A DNA stretch of 64,000 nt from Desulfovibrio sp. 86. GTDB lineage: Bacteria; Desulfobacterota; Desulfovibrionia; Desulfovibrionales; Desulfovibrionaceae. The notes under the pieces were generated by a model that made no database searches, was not told the origin of the DNA, and was given only the letters and a program-made list of their open reading frames with translations. The stretch spans positions 3,116,001 to 3,180,000 of the forward strand of contig NZ_LR738849.1 of assembly GCF_902702915.1 (NCBI RefSeq), given 5' to 3'. Positions 35,044 to 44,398 of this stretch are shown piece after piece; position 1 is the first letter of the stretch; every line of letters begins with the position of its first letter. The translations under genes and the position numbers were made by a program.

Positions 35044-36423
35044 ATGTCTGAGGAATATGTCACTTCGCTCGCTCCCGGGCACAAGAACTTTCTTGTGGAC
35101 CTGTTCGGGGACGGGGTCGCTTTTGACCCGGAAGTGCTGCGGGTTTACGCCTCTGACGCCAGCCTGAAGGTTGGCACTGTCCTGGCCATGGTGCGCCCCG
35201 TGAGCGTTGCGCAGGTCTGTGAGTTCATGCGCTGGGCCGAAGCTGAAAATATCGTGGTTCACCCCCGTGGTCGGGGAACCAGCCTGTCTGGCGGGTGCGT
35301 GCCCACGGTTCCCGGCATTGTCGTCTCCACACTTGGTATGGACAGGATTCTTGATATTTCCGCTGAAGATTTTGTGGCCGTCATTGAGCCTGGCGTCAAC
35401 ACGGCCCGGCTTCAGGCAGAATGCGAAAAATTGGGGCTGTTCTACCCGCCTGACCCCGCCAGCGGCAAGGCCACAAGCGTGGGCGGCAATGTGGCCACCT
35501 GCGCGGGCGGTCTGCGCGCCGTGAAATACGGCGTCACCAGAGACTACGTGATCGGCGTTGAAGCCGTGCTGCCGGGGGGCAAACTGCTCAAGTTCGGCGG
35601 ACGCTCGCACAAGGATGTCATCGGTCTTGATATGGGCCGCCTGTTCGTGGGCAGTGAGGGAACGCTGGGCATAATCACCAAACTTGTTCTCAAGCTCATT
35701 CCCAGGCCCGAGGCGTCGGCCTCCGTGCTTGTGGGCTATCCCTCGCTGGATGCGGCCCTTGCCTCCATGAGCAAGGTGTTTGCCGCCGGTATTTTGCCCT
35801 GCGCCGTCGAATTCATGAATGAGACGGTGCTGGAAATTTTAAGCAGAACCGGCGACGCGCCCTGGCCGGATACGGTCAAATCCCTGCTGCTTTTTCAGGT
35901 GGATGGAAGCAGGGATACGGTTCCTTTGGAAAACGCCCGTCTTTCGCGGCAGTTGAACGACGCCCTGTGGCGCATGGAGGGCGTGGGCAAGGAAGAAGAG
36001 GATGCCATCTGGGCCTGTCGCCGCAGGGTATCGGCAGCGTCCTATGTGCTGGGGCCGGATCGCATCGGCGGCGACATGGCTGTGCCCCGTGGGTCTATCC
36101 TCAAGGCCGTGCGGCGCTTTGAAGAAATCGCGGCTTCCAACGGAAAACGGCTCATTGCCTTTGGCCATGCGGGCGACGGCAATATCCATGCGAATCTGCA
36201 CTATGACGCCTCTGACCCAGACGATGCCCGTCGCACAGAGAAAACTCATCACGAACTGGATACGGCCGTCCTTGAGTTCGGCGGTAGTCTTTCCGGCGAA
36301 CACGGGGCGGGATTTCTCAAGGACGTGGGCAGGCAGCTCGGCAAGGAGGAACACGCCCTCATGCGCGACGTCCGCCGGATTTTTGATCCCAAGGGGATAC
36401 TCAACCCCGGCAAGGGCTATTGA
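35044..36423 (+). CDS. GlcD-type FAD-dependent 2-hydroxyacid (lactate/glycolate) dehydrogenase subunit
   Basis: 459 residues from ATG 35044 (GGGAG upstream). FAD_binding_4 segment: VVHPRGRGTSLSGGCVPT and DPASGKATSVGGNVATCAGG, then GLDMGRLFVGSEGTLGIIT; C-terminal FAD-oxidase domain with GHAGDGNIHANL and GGSLSGEHGAGFLK. Oxidises D-lactate or glycolate-type substrates and passes electrons to the FeS protein encoded next (1 bp gap). In Desulfovibrio such pairs support lactate oxidation, but no lactate permease is here, so substrate is open. Confidence 0.9.
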   Translation: MSEEYVTSLAPGHKNFLVDLFGDGVAFDPEVLRVYASDASLKVGTVLAMVRPVSVAQVCEFMRWAEAENIVVHPRGRGTSLSGGCVPTVPGIVVSTLGMDRILDISAEDFVAVIEPGVNTARLQAECEKLGLFYPPDPASGKATSVGGNVATCAGGLRAVKYGVTRDYVIGVEAVLPGGKLLKFGGRSHKDVIGLDMGRLFVGSEGTLGIITKLVLKLIPRPEASASVLVGYPSLDAALASMSKVFAAGILPCAVEFMNETVLEILSRTGDAPWPDTVKSLLLFQVDGSRDTVPLENARLSRQLNDALWRMEGVGKEEEDAIWACRRRVSAASYVLGPDRIGGDMAVPRGSILKAVRRFEEIAASNGKRLIAFGHAGDGNIHANLHYDASDPDDARRTEKTHHELDTAVLEFGGSLSGEHGAGFLKDVGRQLGKEEHALMRDVRRIFDPKGILNPGKGY

Positions 36424-36424
36424 G

Positions 36425-37570
36425 ATGAAAAGAGGTTGCACCCAATGCGGGGAATGCCTGAACGTCTGCCCGGTCTACGACCTTTTCAGGCGTGAAGAAT
36501 ACGCGCCCAAGGCCAAGCGGCTGCTTATGGAACCGCTGGACGCCCAATACGGCAGTGGGGCAGAAGAAGCGCTTTCCTGGAACACCATACGGGAACTGTC
36601 GCGCCTGTGCGCGGGCTGTGGCCGCTGCCAGCGCGCCTGCGCGCGCAAGCTTTCCACCGCCGATCTTCTGGCGGACGCGCGCGCGCGAAACCCTCACTGG
36701 TCGCAAGCCCTCTGGGAACTCTGGATTCAAAGGCTCGGCCCTCTCTGGCCCATGGCTGGCAAGATTGCCATGCTCGCTCCTGACGGTATCATTCCCGGCA
36801 ACCTGCATTCCTTGCTCGGAACCGCCCGGGCGCTGGTCGATCTGCCGCCTTGTGAACCCTGGATGCTGCTGCAGCCCCAAGAGCGCGTTCAGGCAACACC
36901 CGTGGTTCTGTTCAGTGGGTGTACCGCCAACAACGTCCGGCAGCGCTGGACGGAAAAGGCGGAAACGCTGTTGCGGGCCTGGGGCTATGACGTTCTTGAC
37001 GCTTCAGGCTTCACGTGTTGCGGCGGAACCCTGCACCATGCCGGACAGTACAAAGCGCAAAAGAGCGCGCGCGACCAAAATGTGGACGTCTGGCGCTCGT
37101 TGGGACGACCGCTGGTGGCCAGCTTTTGCGCCTCGTGCAAGCACAGCCTTGAGCAATACGCCGCAACTTTGCCTGAAGATGAAGGCAAGGAATGGAAGGA
37201 TAAATGTCAGGGGCTGTCGGCTTTGCTGACCAGACCGCGTGTGCGGGCCACAGGGCATGCCCCGGCGGCGGTGGCCTATCACCAACCCTGCCACTGGAAT
37301 GCGGCAGACCCTGACCTGCCCCTGCTCAAGCTCGGTCTGCCTGGCCTCAAGAAGGGCACTGGCCTGTGCTGCGGCATGGGGGGCATCCTCAAGATGAGCA
37401 ACCCCGGCCTTTCAATGGACATGGCCCGACGGTGCTTCGAGGGCTTTGCCCCTGAAGCGCGCGCGGTCATTACCGGATGCAGCGGCTGCGTCATGCAGCT
37501 TGCTTCCGCCGCTCCAAAAGGGGTGGAAGTGCGTCACTGGCTGGATATAGAGGATGTGGAAACCGCGTGA
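36425..37570 (+). CDS. GlcF/LldE-like iron-sulfur oxidoreductase subunit
   Basis: 381 residues from ATG 36425. Two [4Fe-4S] motifs at the N-terminus (CTQCGECLNVCP at 5-16 and CAGCGRCQRAC near 63-73), then two CCG domains with CCGG (FTCCGGTLHHAG) and CCGMGG, the heterodisulfide-reductase-type cofactor motifs. Likely transfers electrons from the FAD subunit to the quinone pool or another carrier. The open frame extends upstream inside the previous gene; the start here follows the glcD-like stop by one base. Confidence 0.9.
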   Translation: MKRGCTQCGECLNVCPVYDLFRREEYAPKAKRLLMEPLDAQYGSGAEEALSWNTIRELSRLCAGCGRCQRACARKLSTADLLADARARNPHWSQALWELWIQRLGPLWPMAGKIAMLAPDGIIPGNLHSLLGTARALVDLPPCEPWMLLQPQERVQATPVVLFSGCTANNVRQRWTEKAETLLRAWGYDVLDASGFTCCGGTLHHAGQYKAQKSARDQNVDVWRSLGRPLVASFCASCKHSLEQYAATLPEDEGKEWKDKCQGLSALLTRPRVRATGHAPAAVAYHQPCHWNAADPDLPLLKLGLPGLKKGTGLCCGMGGILKMSNPGLSMDMARRCFEGFAPEARAVITGCSGCVMQLASAAPKGVEVRHWLDIEDVETA

Positions 37571-37841
37571 ACGGCACAGTCTGAGCCGAGCGGCCAGCGT
37601 GTGGCGCGTCAATGCGGGCCAGACCCGAAGAAGAAAAGCTGAGAGTGGAACAGGCGGTAAGCCCCCTACCGGATTTTTTGCGGGACTTACCGCTGTAAAA
37701 CTGTTTGTTGCGGCGGTTGGTTGCGCACTGGCCTTGTGCCTGTTTTCGCCAAAGTGGCGAAGCTTGCTTGCGACAGATAAACCTGCCTCGCTGCCGCTAG
37801 TTTTTTATTCTACCACCAACACCTGCTCACAGGAGCGTTTT

Positions 37842-38945
37842 ATGGTTCATACTACGAAGATATTCAGGTGGCTTTCGTCCGTAGTCAGCTTGCTTCTGGT
37901 CGTGGCAATTGCATGCGAACCGGTGCTGGCCTGCACAAGGACGCTGTACGTCTCTGCGGACGGCAATACCGTCATTACAGGGCGGAATATGGACTGGAAA
38001 GAAGACATGGGCACCAACCTGTGGGCTTTTCCGGCAGGGATGAAGAAAGATGGAGCAGCGGGAAGCCGATCTGTACGCTGGGTGTCCAAGTACGGCAGTA
38101 TCACTGCCGCCGGGTATGATGCGGGCACGACGGATGGAATGAATGAAAAGGGGCTTGTGACCAGCATCCTGTATCTGGCGGAGTCAGACTATGGCCAGCG
38201 TGATCCTGAAAAACCCGTCATTTCCATAGCGACATGGGCTCAGTATGTTCTGGACAATTTCGCCACCGTTGCGGAAACAGTGGCCGCGCTCAAGAGCGAA
38301 CCCTTTCAGATCGCGGCCCCAACACTGCCCAACGGGGCCGCAAGTACAATGCATCTGGCCATTTCAGATGTCACGGGCGATTCGGCCATTTTTGAGTATA
38401 TCAAGGGCAAACTGGTCATACATCACGGCAAAGACTACACAGTGATGACCAACTCGCCGAGCTATGATCAGCAGCTAGCCCTGAACGCCTATTGGAAGGA
38501 GATAGGCGGGCTGGTTTTTTTGCCGGGAACCAACCGTGCGGCTGACCGCTTTGCCCGTGCCGCATTTTTCCTTGATGCCATCCCCAAGGCTATGGACAAA
38601 AACTATATTGCTGCCGTGCCGGGAAAAAATTTCAATAATCAGGCCATTGCCAGTATGCTCAGTCTTCAGCGCGCGGTCAGTGTGCCTCTTGGCATAACCA
38701 CTCCCGGCCAGCCAAACATCTCTTCAACAATCTGGCGCTCCATAGCTGACCAGAAAAATTTGACCTATTATTTTGACTCTGCCACCAGCCCCAATACCTT
38801 CTGGGTCTCTATGGACAATCTGGATTTGAAGCCCGGAGCTCCCGTGAAAAAGCTGACGCTCCAGAACGGGGCAATCTTTTCCGGAGAAGCTTCGGCGCAT
38901 TTCAAGGAAACAGCGCCGTTTGCCTTTCTTCCTGCCGGGCAATAA
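37842..38945 (+). CDS. Secreted choloylglycine hydrolase/penicillin V acylase-like Ntn hydrolase
   Basis: 367 residues from ATG 37842 (AGGAG 6 bp upstream). A signal peptide (hydrophobic core LSSVVSLLLVVAIAC) ends in EPVLA directly before Cys31, so export cleavage would expose the N-terminal nucleophile Cys: CTRTLYVSADGNTVITGRNMDW follows, in two family motifs (CTR and GRNMDW). The same VLAC could be read as a lipobox, but family logic favours catalytic use. Hydrolyses linear amides such as bile-salt conjugates, penicillin V or acyl-homoserine lactones; which one is not decidable here. Monocistronic. Confidence 0.88.
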   Translation: MVHTTKIFRWLSSVVSLLLVVAIACEPVLACTRTLYVSADGNTVITGRNMDWKEDMGTNLWAFPAGMKKDGAAGSRSVRWVSKYGSITAAGYDAGTTDGMNEKGLVTSILYLAESDYGQRDPEKPVISIATWAQYVLDNFATVAETVAALKSEPFQIAAPTLPNGAASTMHLAISDVTGDSAIFEYIKGKLVIHHGKDYTVMTNSPSYDQQLALNAYWKEIGGLVFLPGTNRAADRFARAAFFLDAIPKAMDKNYIAAVPGKNFNNQAIASMLSLQRAVSVPLGITTPGQPNISSTIWRSIADQKNLTYYFDSATSPNTFWVSMDNLDLKPGAPVKKLTLQNGAIFSGEASAHFKETAPFAFLPAGQ

Positions 38946-38997
38946 AGGCAGTCTCTTTCGCTGACCACAGCAGAAGCGAACTGTATGACATAATGTA

Positions 38998-39039
38998 AAA
39001 GCTGCGGAGAATTTTGCAAAAAAAATTCTCCGCAGCTTT
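38998..39039. terminator. Bidirectional terminator
   Basis: 18-bp perfect stem (38998-39015 with 39022-39039, AAAGCTGCGGAG...CTCCGCAGCTTT) between convergent genes, with T-runs usable on both strands. Confidence 0.85.
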
Positions 39040-39062
39040 CTGCGTCATTATATTACAGTATA

Positions 39063-39983
39063 TTACATGCGAATGCTGTTGCGGATGTCCTCCAGGCGGG
39101 CTTTTGCAAACAGCAGGTACGACAAAACCAGCTCCCCGGAGTTGAATGACGACGTAATGTACAGAGGGTCGTAGTCACAGATGCGGGTCAAGTACGACAT
39201 GGCGGAAGCCATGTTTTCTTCGTTGTTTTTGGCCCGTATTTCTGGATACAGCACATACAGGGTGTGGATGAAATCGCGCAGAACCAGCACAATGCCCTGC
39301 ACTTCATAAATACGGTTGTCCAACGTGTAAAACGGCATGTCCTGCGCGTTCTGCAACAATCCCAATGCGTATCCCAGCATATTTTCGCCGGTTACGGCCA
39401 CAAAGGACGCATAGAGGTCATCCGAGCGGCAGTTGAACACGCCAGTGCCGTTGTCCAGCGATTTTTTGTACTCTTCCAGCAGTTTGAAGCCCTTTTTGTA
39501 GGAACCTTCGGCTGAAGGCAGCATGAAGCTGCGCGGATCAATGGCAAAGCTGTTGATGCGCGCCTTGTATAGAAATTCGCTCTCGCGGTCGCTGCTGCCC
39601 AGCTTGGCTATCTGGCTGGAATAGAGGTCAAGAAGAAACCGGGTGGCATGGTATACGCCATACTGGCGGTAGGCGCGGTTGTCCATTATGAACCGGTTGA
39701 AAATGATGTCGTTGAGGCTCCAGCCAAAGGTGGAATTCAGCTCGCGGCGCATCTGGAAGGTAATGGAATCCAGCAGGATTTTACCTTTTTCGGTTTCCGG
39801 CAGCTTGTCCGCCTCGGCGGGTATGGGCATCGGATCCGGAAACGTCGTGGCGTCAATGGCTGAATACGCACGCTGAAAACCCCAGAACAGAAACAAGATG
39901 CCTAATAAGATAGCCGCTTGAATGGCCAGGGTTTTTACTACGACCTGAAGTTTTAATATCGGCGGCAATGATGGCAGTTTCAT
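39063..39983 (-). CDS. DUF2333-family inner-membrane protein
   Basis: 306 residues with one N-terminal transmembrane helix (about 14-36, VVVKTLAIQAAILLGILFLF), the rest helical and predicted periplasmic: DSITFQMRRELNSTFGWSLNDIIFN and YGVYHATRFLLDLYSSQIAKLG are typical of DUF2333. Function unknown. Convergent with the Ntn hydrolase; upstream DNA is AT-rich. Confidence 0.85.
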   Translation of the reverse strand: MKLPSLPPILKLQVVVKTLAIQAAILLGILFLFWGFQRAYSAIDATTFPDPMPIPAEADKLPETEKGKILLDSITFQMRRELNSTFGWSLNDIIFNRFIMDNRAYRQYGVYHATRFLLDLYSSQIAKLGSSDRESEFLYKARINSFAIDPRSFMLPSAEGSYKKGFKLLEEYKKSLDNGTGVFNCRSDDLYASFVAVTGENMLGYALGLLQNAQDMPFYTLDNRIYEVQGIVLVLRDFIHTLYVLYPEIRAKNNEENMASAMSYLTRICDYDPLYITSSFNSGELVLSYLLFAKARLEDIRNSIRM

Positions 39984-40857
39984 AATGCTAATCCCCTAAA
40001 AACGGTCTTTGAATGCCTTAAGATTAATCGGCTAATCACCTTGTCAATGTACAGACTAATCAGCAAATGGGGAAGGGAAGATTTATCATTTTTGCATACT
40101 GTTGTGATATTGTATGTATAATACATAATACTCATTCATTATTGTATAACAACTGGTATGATTATATATCTTTTTCATGGTGTAGTTAACTGGCGAGCAT
40201 ATAATCAAAAATGATTTTTGACTTGTAATACGTATCCGTCTTGAAGGTAGAGCATTGTGGGTATATATATTGTGCTATAATCTATCCAAACGGTACTGCA
40301 AAATGAGGCGGATCCTCTTGGCCTGCCTGGGGCTGCGCCATCGCCGCCGTATCCAGTAAACAGGCAAGGTCCCGCTTAAAGCAATTTCACATTGAAACTG
40401 CTCTGCTGACGCGAAGGCGGCAGCCGCCACGAAGTGGCGTGGATTCTGGCGCAAACCACGTTTTTCGCCAGAATGATGCGTTGAAACAAGGAGTGTTTCA
40501 AAAGCAAAATGCTCTAAGTTAAAAAGCAATGGACACGCACTGGGTTTTAGCCGACAATTTTTCAAGTCTGTTGTTCTGCTGGGCAGACATTTTTTTCCTT
40601 TTACGGACGGGTCACGTTTCAAAGAGCACGTTTTCCGGCTCGACTGACAGATATGAAAAGATTGCCCATGAGGGAACTTACGCCAGTAGGTTCCCTTTCT
40701 CGTCTGAACATCTGTGGCAAGGCTGAATGTCCCCTGCAGCCGCTTGCGGCAGGGCAGTCTGTTTCGGTTCTGCGTCTGCTTTGATTCTGCGCATGAACCG
40801 AAATTTATAGGGTGTGCATCATGTGCACAAAAACATAACTATCATGGGAGGAAACAC
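39984..40857. other. AT-rich intergenic region before the DAP-dehydrogenase-like gene
   Basis: 874 bp. 39984-40300 is strongly AT-rich with no gene seen; 40378-40514 is a dispersed repeat; 40729-40751 is a small GC hairpin; TGTGCA-TCATG-TGCACA (40813-40829) is an operator-like inverted repeat 29 bp before ATG 40858. Open frames reading through it lack ribosome sites. Confidence 0.5.
40378..40514 (+). repeat. Dispersed palindromic repeat, copy upstream of ddh-like gene
   Basis: Starts AAAGCAATTTCAC...AAACTGCTCT, contains a hairpin (ATTCTGGCG with CGCCAGAAT, 40443-40473) after GTGG, and ends TTGAAAC...GTTTCAAAAGC...ATGCTCT. The order of internal parts matches the copy at 41779-41919 in the same orientation. 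Confidence 0.65.
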
Positions 40858-41781
40858 ATGAATCCAATTAAAGTTGCCGTGCATGGCCTGGGCAATATCG
40901 GCAAGGGCGTCATAGACTGCCTGCTCAGCGCCAGGGATTTTGACTGCCTGGGCGTGGTGAGGCGTGCTTCTTCGTTGGGCTCGCAGGCTTTTTCGCTGCG
41001 GGGGCTGCCGGAGTATGCCTCCGTTGACGCCCTTATGGAGGCCAGGGGCAAACCTGATGTTGCGGTTATTTGCGGCCCTTCACGCAATGTTCCGGCCGAT
41101 GTCCGTCATTACCTGGAAAAAGGCATCAATACCGTGGACAGTTTTGATATCCATTCGCAAATTCCCCAACTGGTCGCAGATCTGGATCAGGCAGCCAAGG
41201 CCTCTGGCCGGACGAGCATAACAGCGGCGGGGTGGGACCCGGGAACGGATTCGGTACTGCGTGCGCTTTTTGAAGCCATGACTCCGGTGGGAACGACCTT
41301 TACCAACTTTGGGCGCGGTCGCTCCATGGGGCACTCCGTAGCGGCGCGGTCCATCGCCGGAGTGGAAAACGCCTGCTCCATCACAATTCCTGTTGGCGGA
41401 GGCAAACATTCACGGCTGGTGTACGTCCTTCCTGCTGCCGGGGCTTCTTTTGCGGACATCAAGCAGAGAATCGCCGCTGACCCCTATTTCAGCAACGACC
41501 CTCTGGATGTCCGCGAAGTGGGCAGCCAGCAAGAACTGGATTCTGTGGCTGACAACTCTCACGGCGTGCTTATGGAGCGCATTGGCGCTTCCGGGAGCAC
41601 CTCCAACCAGCGCCTGAGCTTTGACATGCGCATAGACAATCCTGCCCTGACGGCGCAGGTGCTGGTATCCTGCGCCAGGGCCACCACGCGTCTTGCTCCC
41701 GGTTGCCATACGCTGATTGATGTGCCCCCGGTGGCCTTGCTTGCTGGTGACCGGATAACGCATATTGCCAGACTGGTTTAG
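40858..41781 (+). CDS. Diaminopimelate D-dehydrogenase-like oxidoreductase
   Basis: 307 residues from ATG 40858 with GGGAGG 6 bp upstream. N-terminal NADP-binding VAVHGLGNIGKGV, then VDSFDIHSQIP, TAAGWDPGTDSVLRALFEAM, GRGRSMGHSVAARSIAGV and the C-terminal NPALTAQVLVSCARAT...GCHTLIDVPPVALL: the conserved core of meso-DAP D-dehydrogenase (Ddh). Ddh reductively aminates L-tetrahydrodipicolinate to meso-DAP in one step, feeding the MurE substrate pool. Related D-amino-acid dehydrogenases cannot be excluded. The stop codon TAG lies in the first bases of a dispersed repeat. Confidence 0.85.
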   Translation: MNPIKVAVHGLGNIGKGVIDCLLSARDFDCLGVVRRASSLGSQAFSLRGLPEYASVDALMEARGKPDVAVICGPSRNVPADVRHYLEKGINTVDSFDIHSQIPQLVADLDQAAKASGRTSITAAGWDPGTDSVLRALFEAMTPVGTTFTNFGRGRSMGHSVAARSIAGVENACSITIPVGGGKHSRLVYVLPAAGASFADIKQRIAADPYFSNDPLDVREVGSQQELDSVADNSHGVLMERIGASGSTSNQRLSFDMRIDNPALTAQVLVSCARATTRLAPGCHTLIDVPPVALLAGDRITHIARLV

Positions 41782-41919
41782 AGCATTTTACCTTCCAAAA
41801 GAGTATGCGCAAACGCTGCACAAGAGTGCAGCGCGCCGTACCATAAGTGGATTCTGTCGAAAAATATGATTTTCGGCAGACTACCACATTGAAATGTGTG
41901 GCATTTCAAAGGTAGTCCG
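41779..41919 (+). repeat. Dispersed palindromic repeat, copy downstream of ddh-like gene
   Basis: Starts TTAGAGCATTTTACC, then GTGGATTCTGTCGAAAA pairing with TTTTCGGCAGA, then TTGAAATG...GCATTTCAAAGG. Same order and orientation of parts as 40378-40514, so the gene between lies inside a direct repeat. It supplies the ddh-like stop codon. Confidence 0.6.
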
Positions 41920-41967
41920 GTTCTGGTTTCTGCTTGCCGCCCGACGCCGCAATGGCGTCGGGCATCC

Positions 41968-43545
41968 TTATTTAAGTTTTGCGCGGCGGTCGATATCCAG
42001 TTTGTGGAAGATCGTGCGCAAGTGCGCGCGCACCGTGTTTTCCGTTACCAAAAGCCGTTCCGCTATTTCACCATTGCGCAGGCCCTCGGCAGCCAGCAGC
42101 GCGACCTCGCATTCCCGCGCGGTCAAATCGGCGGGCAACACCCCCCTGGCAACGGCGTGGCGCAATGCCTCCCAGCCGGTGCCGTATCGCGCCATGGCCG
42201 TGGTGAAAGCCTCAAGATGCCTGGGGTACCTTTTCTTGATCAATTCTTCTGTCAGGCCCTGGAGAGTTTGTATGGAGCATACGGCCAGGGACAGCACAAA
42301 ACCGTCAGGCAGGGCCTTTTCGGCGGCGTGCTCCAGAAAGGCCGCAGACTGCCCGCGCTTCCCTATCAGGGAATACCCCAGAGCCATGAAGAGCAGAAAC
42401 AGAAATTCCGAAAAAGCGGTTTTCCTGACCACCTCCTCCGGGATGGCCTCCAGCGTCCCGATGAAGCGCGTGATTTCCCCCTGGTTGAGCAGATAGACGA
42501 CATGCGCGTACAGAGCGTTGTTGCGCATGGGAAGAAACAGCGGTCGGGAAGAAAAATCGCCATCTTTCAGCCAGCCAGCGATGCGGCTCTGCTGTTGCAA
42601 CTCGGCCAAAATTGCGCCGCGCACTGTCTCCAGCGCCACCCGCACCACCCAGGCCGTTTGCCCAGGGCTGGATGCGGCGCGATCCATGGCCTTGACGGCG
42701 CGCCGCCAGCCTTCCGCGTCGGCTTTGAGCAGCGCGATGTCGGCCAGCACCTTGGCGGTTCCGAGCAGAATGACGCTCTGTCGGCTGCTTTCTGCCAGAA
42801 ATGCCGCCTTGTAGGCGTAGATCTCCGCCTTGGCCATATCCCCTCTGTGGTAGGCGACCTCGGCGCGAAAGAGCGCGTCAGCGCCACTGCCATGGCCATC
42901 GGTCAGCCGGGAATAGAGGGGAATGAATTCCTCCAGGGCTTCGGCCTCACGGTCAGCGTCGCCCGGCCGGAGGTGGAACTCCGCAAGCTGGCAGTAATCG
43001 CCGGAGCACCAGGGAGCCTCAGGCAGGATCACTTGCGAGCATGCGCCGTTAAACAGGGCTGCGGCTTCGCGAACGCTGGGGAGCATTTCGGCCGCGTGGG
43101 GAAAATGGCGGTAGGCGGACACAAGCAGCCACTCCGCCCGCAGGGGCCCGCTTTCTTCAAGCCGCTCGTCCAGGTCATCCAGCACCTTGCCAAAGGCAGC
43201 GTCCAGGCCCGCAACCTTGAGAGTCCAGGCGACGCGCAGCATGGCAAGAGGGTGTTTACGTCTGATTTCTTCCGGGCAATGCTCCGCGATATCCAGAGCA
43301 ATCCTGAAAAAGGGCATGCCGCCGGTCTTTTCAAAAAGGACTGGAGAAAGATTCAGGGCGAGTATGCGTTCATACGCGTGTATTCCGGCATACAGTCCCA
43401 GAGCTTCAGCGAGCCTGCCCCGGTCGCGGCAGAGGTCGCCCGCACGCAGAGAATCCTCGTCGCCCTCGTGGCGAGCGGAAGAACGGCATACACGGGTTGA
43501 CGTCTTTTTGGGGGATGAACCCTCCGTCTTGGTGTTACCGGCCAT
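41968..43545 (-). CDS. Large LuxR-type HTH regulator without recognised sensor
   Basis: 525 residues from ATG 43545 (AAAGGAG 8 bp upstream; an ATG at 43593 is also open). The C-terminal LuxR HTH is clear: LTARECEVALLAAEGLRNGEIAERL and VTENTVRAHLRTIFHKLDI at about 465-520. The rest is helical and repeat-like (Ala/Leu/Glu-rich, TPR-like), recalling the C-terminal half of MalT/LAL regulators, but there is no Walker A ATPase domain. It is divergent from the membrane protein/ADC/SDR genes and probably controls them. Confidence 0.85.
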   Translation of the reverse strand: MAGNTKTEGSSPKKTSTRVCRSSARHEGDEDSLRAGDLCRDRGRLAEALGLYAGIHAYERILALNLSPVLFEKTGGMPFFRIALDIAEHCPEEIRRKHPLAMLRVAWTLKVAGLDAAFGKVLDDLDERLEESGPLRAEWLLVSAYRHFPHAAEMLPSVREAAALFNGACSQVILPEAPWCSGDYCQLAEFHLRPGDADREAEALEEFIPLYSRLTDGHGSGADALFRAEVAYHRGDMAKAEIYAYKAAFLAESSRQSVILLGTAKVLADIALLKADAEGWRRAVKAMDRAASSPGQTAWVVRVALETVRGAILAELQQQSRIAGWLKDGDFSSRPLFLPMRNNALYAHVVYLLNQGEITRFIGTLEAIPEEVVRKTAFSEFLFLLFMALGYSLIGKRGQSAAFLEHAAEKALPDGFVLSLAVCSIQTLQGLTEELIKKRYPRHLEAFTTAMARYGTGWEALRHAVARGVLPADLTARECEVALLAAEGLRNGEIAERLLVTENTVRAHLRTIFHKLDIDRRAKLK

Positions 43546-43793
43546 TCCCCTTGCTCCTTTTCGCTGTCGTGGAGGACTTTCTGCATGCAGCATCCTTTAT
43601 TTTGCAGTAAAAATCCATAGATCCGCCGTTTGAAGCCTGAACTCGCCGCCCCGGCACGGCTGAAACACCCGTTTGCGTGCGTTATAGTCCATTCGGACGA
43701 TGCGCTCGGATTGCAATTTTTCTATTATTAAAAAATCAGTATATCATAGTTAAGCAAAAGTTTCTGCACTCTCTGTCCGTATGGGGGCGAAAC

Positions 43794-44270
43794 ATGGCGC
43801 AACCGGTGGAAAGCTTCATTCGCAAGGCTGGCCTGATTGCGGGCAGTTGCAACATTGTGCTGAATTCCTTCTTTTCCTGGCTGGGGAACATGTCCATGGC
43901 GGACGTATCGCAGGGATCGGCCGCTGTGGATACGGTTATTACCAGCATGGTCATGTCCCTGCTGATGGCTCTCTTCATTTCCGTCGACACCCGGCGCGCC
44001 CTCACGTCCGGAACCATCGCGCTGTCCGTACCGGATCACAGCGCCGGACGTCTGCTGCGCCGCCTGCCCGCCCGACCCTGGAAGCTCGGCCTTCTGCTGG
44101 GACTGGCCGTTGCGGTTGTTCTTACGTCCTGTATGATGGGGCTTTTTTCCCTGTTTGGCGTGACGGCGCTTTCATTTTTCGCATTCCTTTCCATTAAGGT
44201 CGTATACTCAATGCTTCTCGGCTATGCCGTGGCCCGTTGGGTGATTTTGCGGCAGTTGATCGCCGCCTGA
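43794..44270 (+). CDS. Small integral membrane protein, unknown function
   Basis: 158 residues from ATG 43794 (GGGGG about 7 bp upstream). About four hydrophobic segments: near 10-30, 43-62, 92-117 and 120-150. No family recognised. A Ser/Arg-containing loop (DHSAGRLLRRLPARPWK) links helices 2 and 3 and is likely cytoplasmic. First gene of a plus-strand group with the ADC-like and SDR genes; 128 bp separates it from the next gene. Confidence 0.65.
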   Translation: MAQPVESFIRKAGLIAGSCNIVLNSFFSWLGNMSMADVSQGSAAVDTVITSMVMSLLMALFISVDTRRALTSGTIALSVPDHSAGRLLRRLPARPWKLGLLLGLAVAVVLTSCMMGLFSLFGVTALSFFAFLSIKVVYSMLLGYAVARWVILRQLIAA

Positions 44271-44398
44271 GAATACCGGCTGCGCGTACGGAACCAGAAC
44301 CGGTGACGCCGTCAGGGGCGGGCGCGTTCCGAGGCCGCACAGGATGCCTGCGCCAGTATATTTGTGTTCTGGAAGCTGTAAAAACAGGAGAATCGCCC

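Noticed and set aside
36002..36424. N-terminal extension of the GlcF-like frame into the glcD-like gene
   Set aside because: The open frame is only a shadow there; the FeS subunit starts at ATG 36425, one base after the previous stop.
41896..43500. 534-codon plus-strand open frame opposite the LuxR-type gene
   Set aside because: Low-complexity Gln/Gly/His text without domains; the minus strand encodes a clear LuxR HTH.
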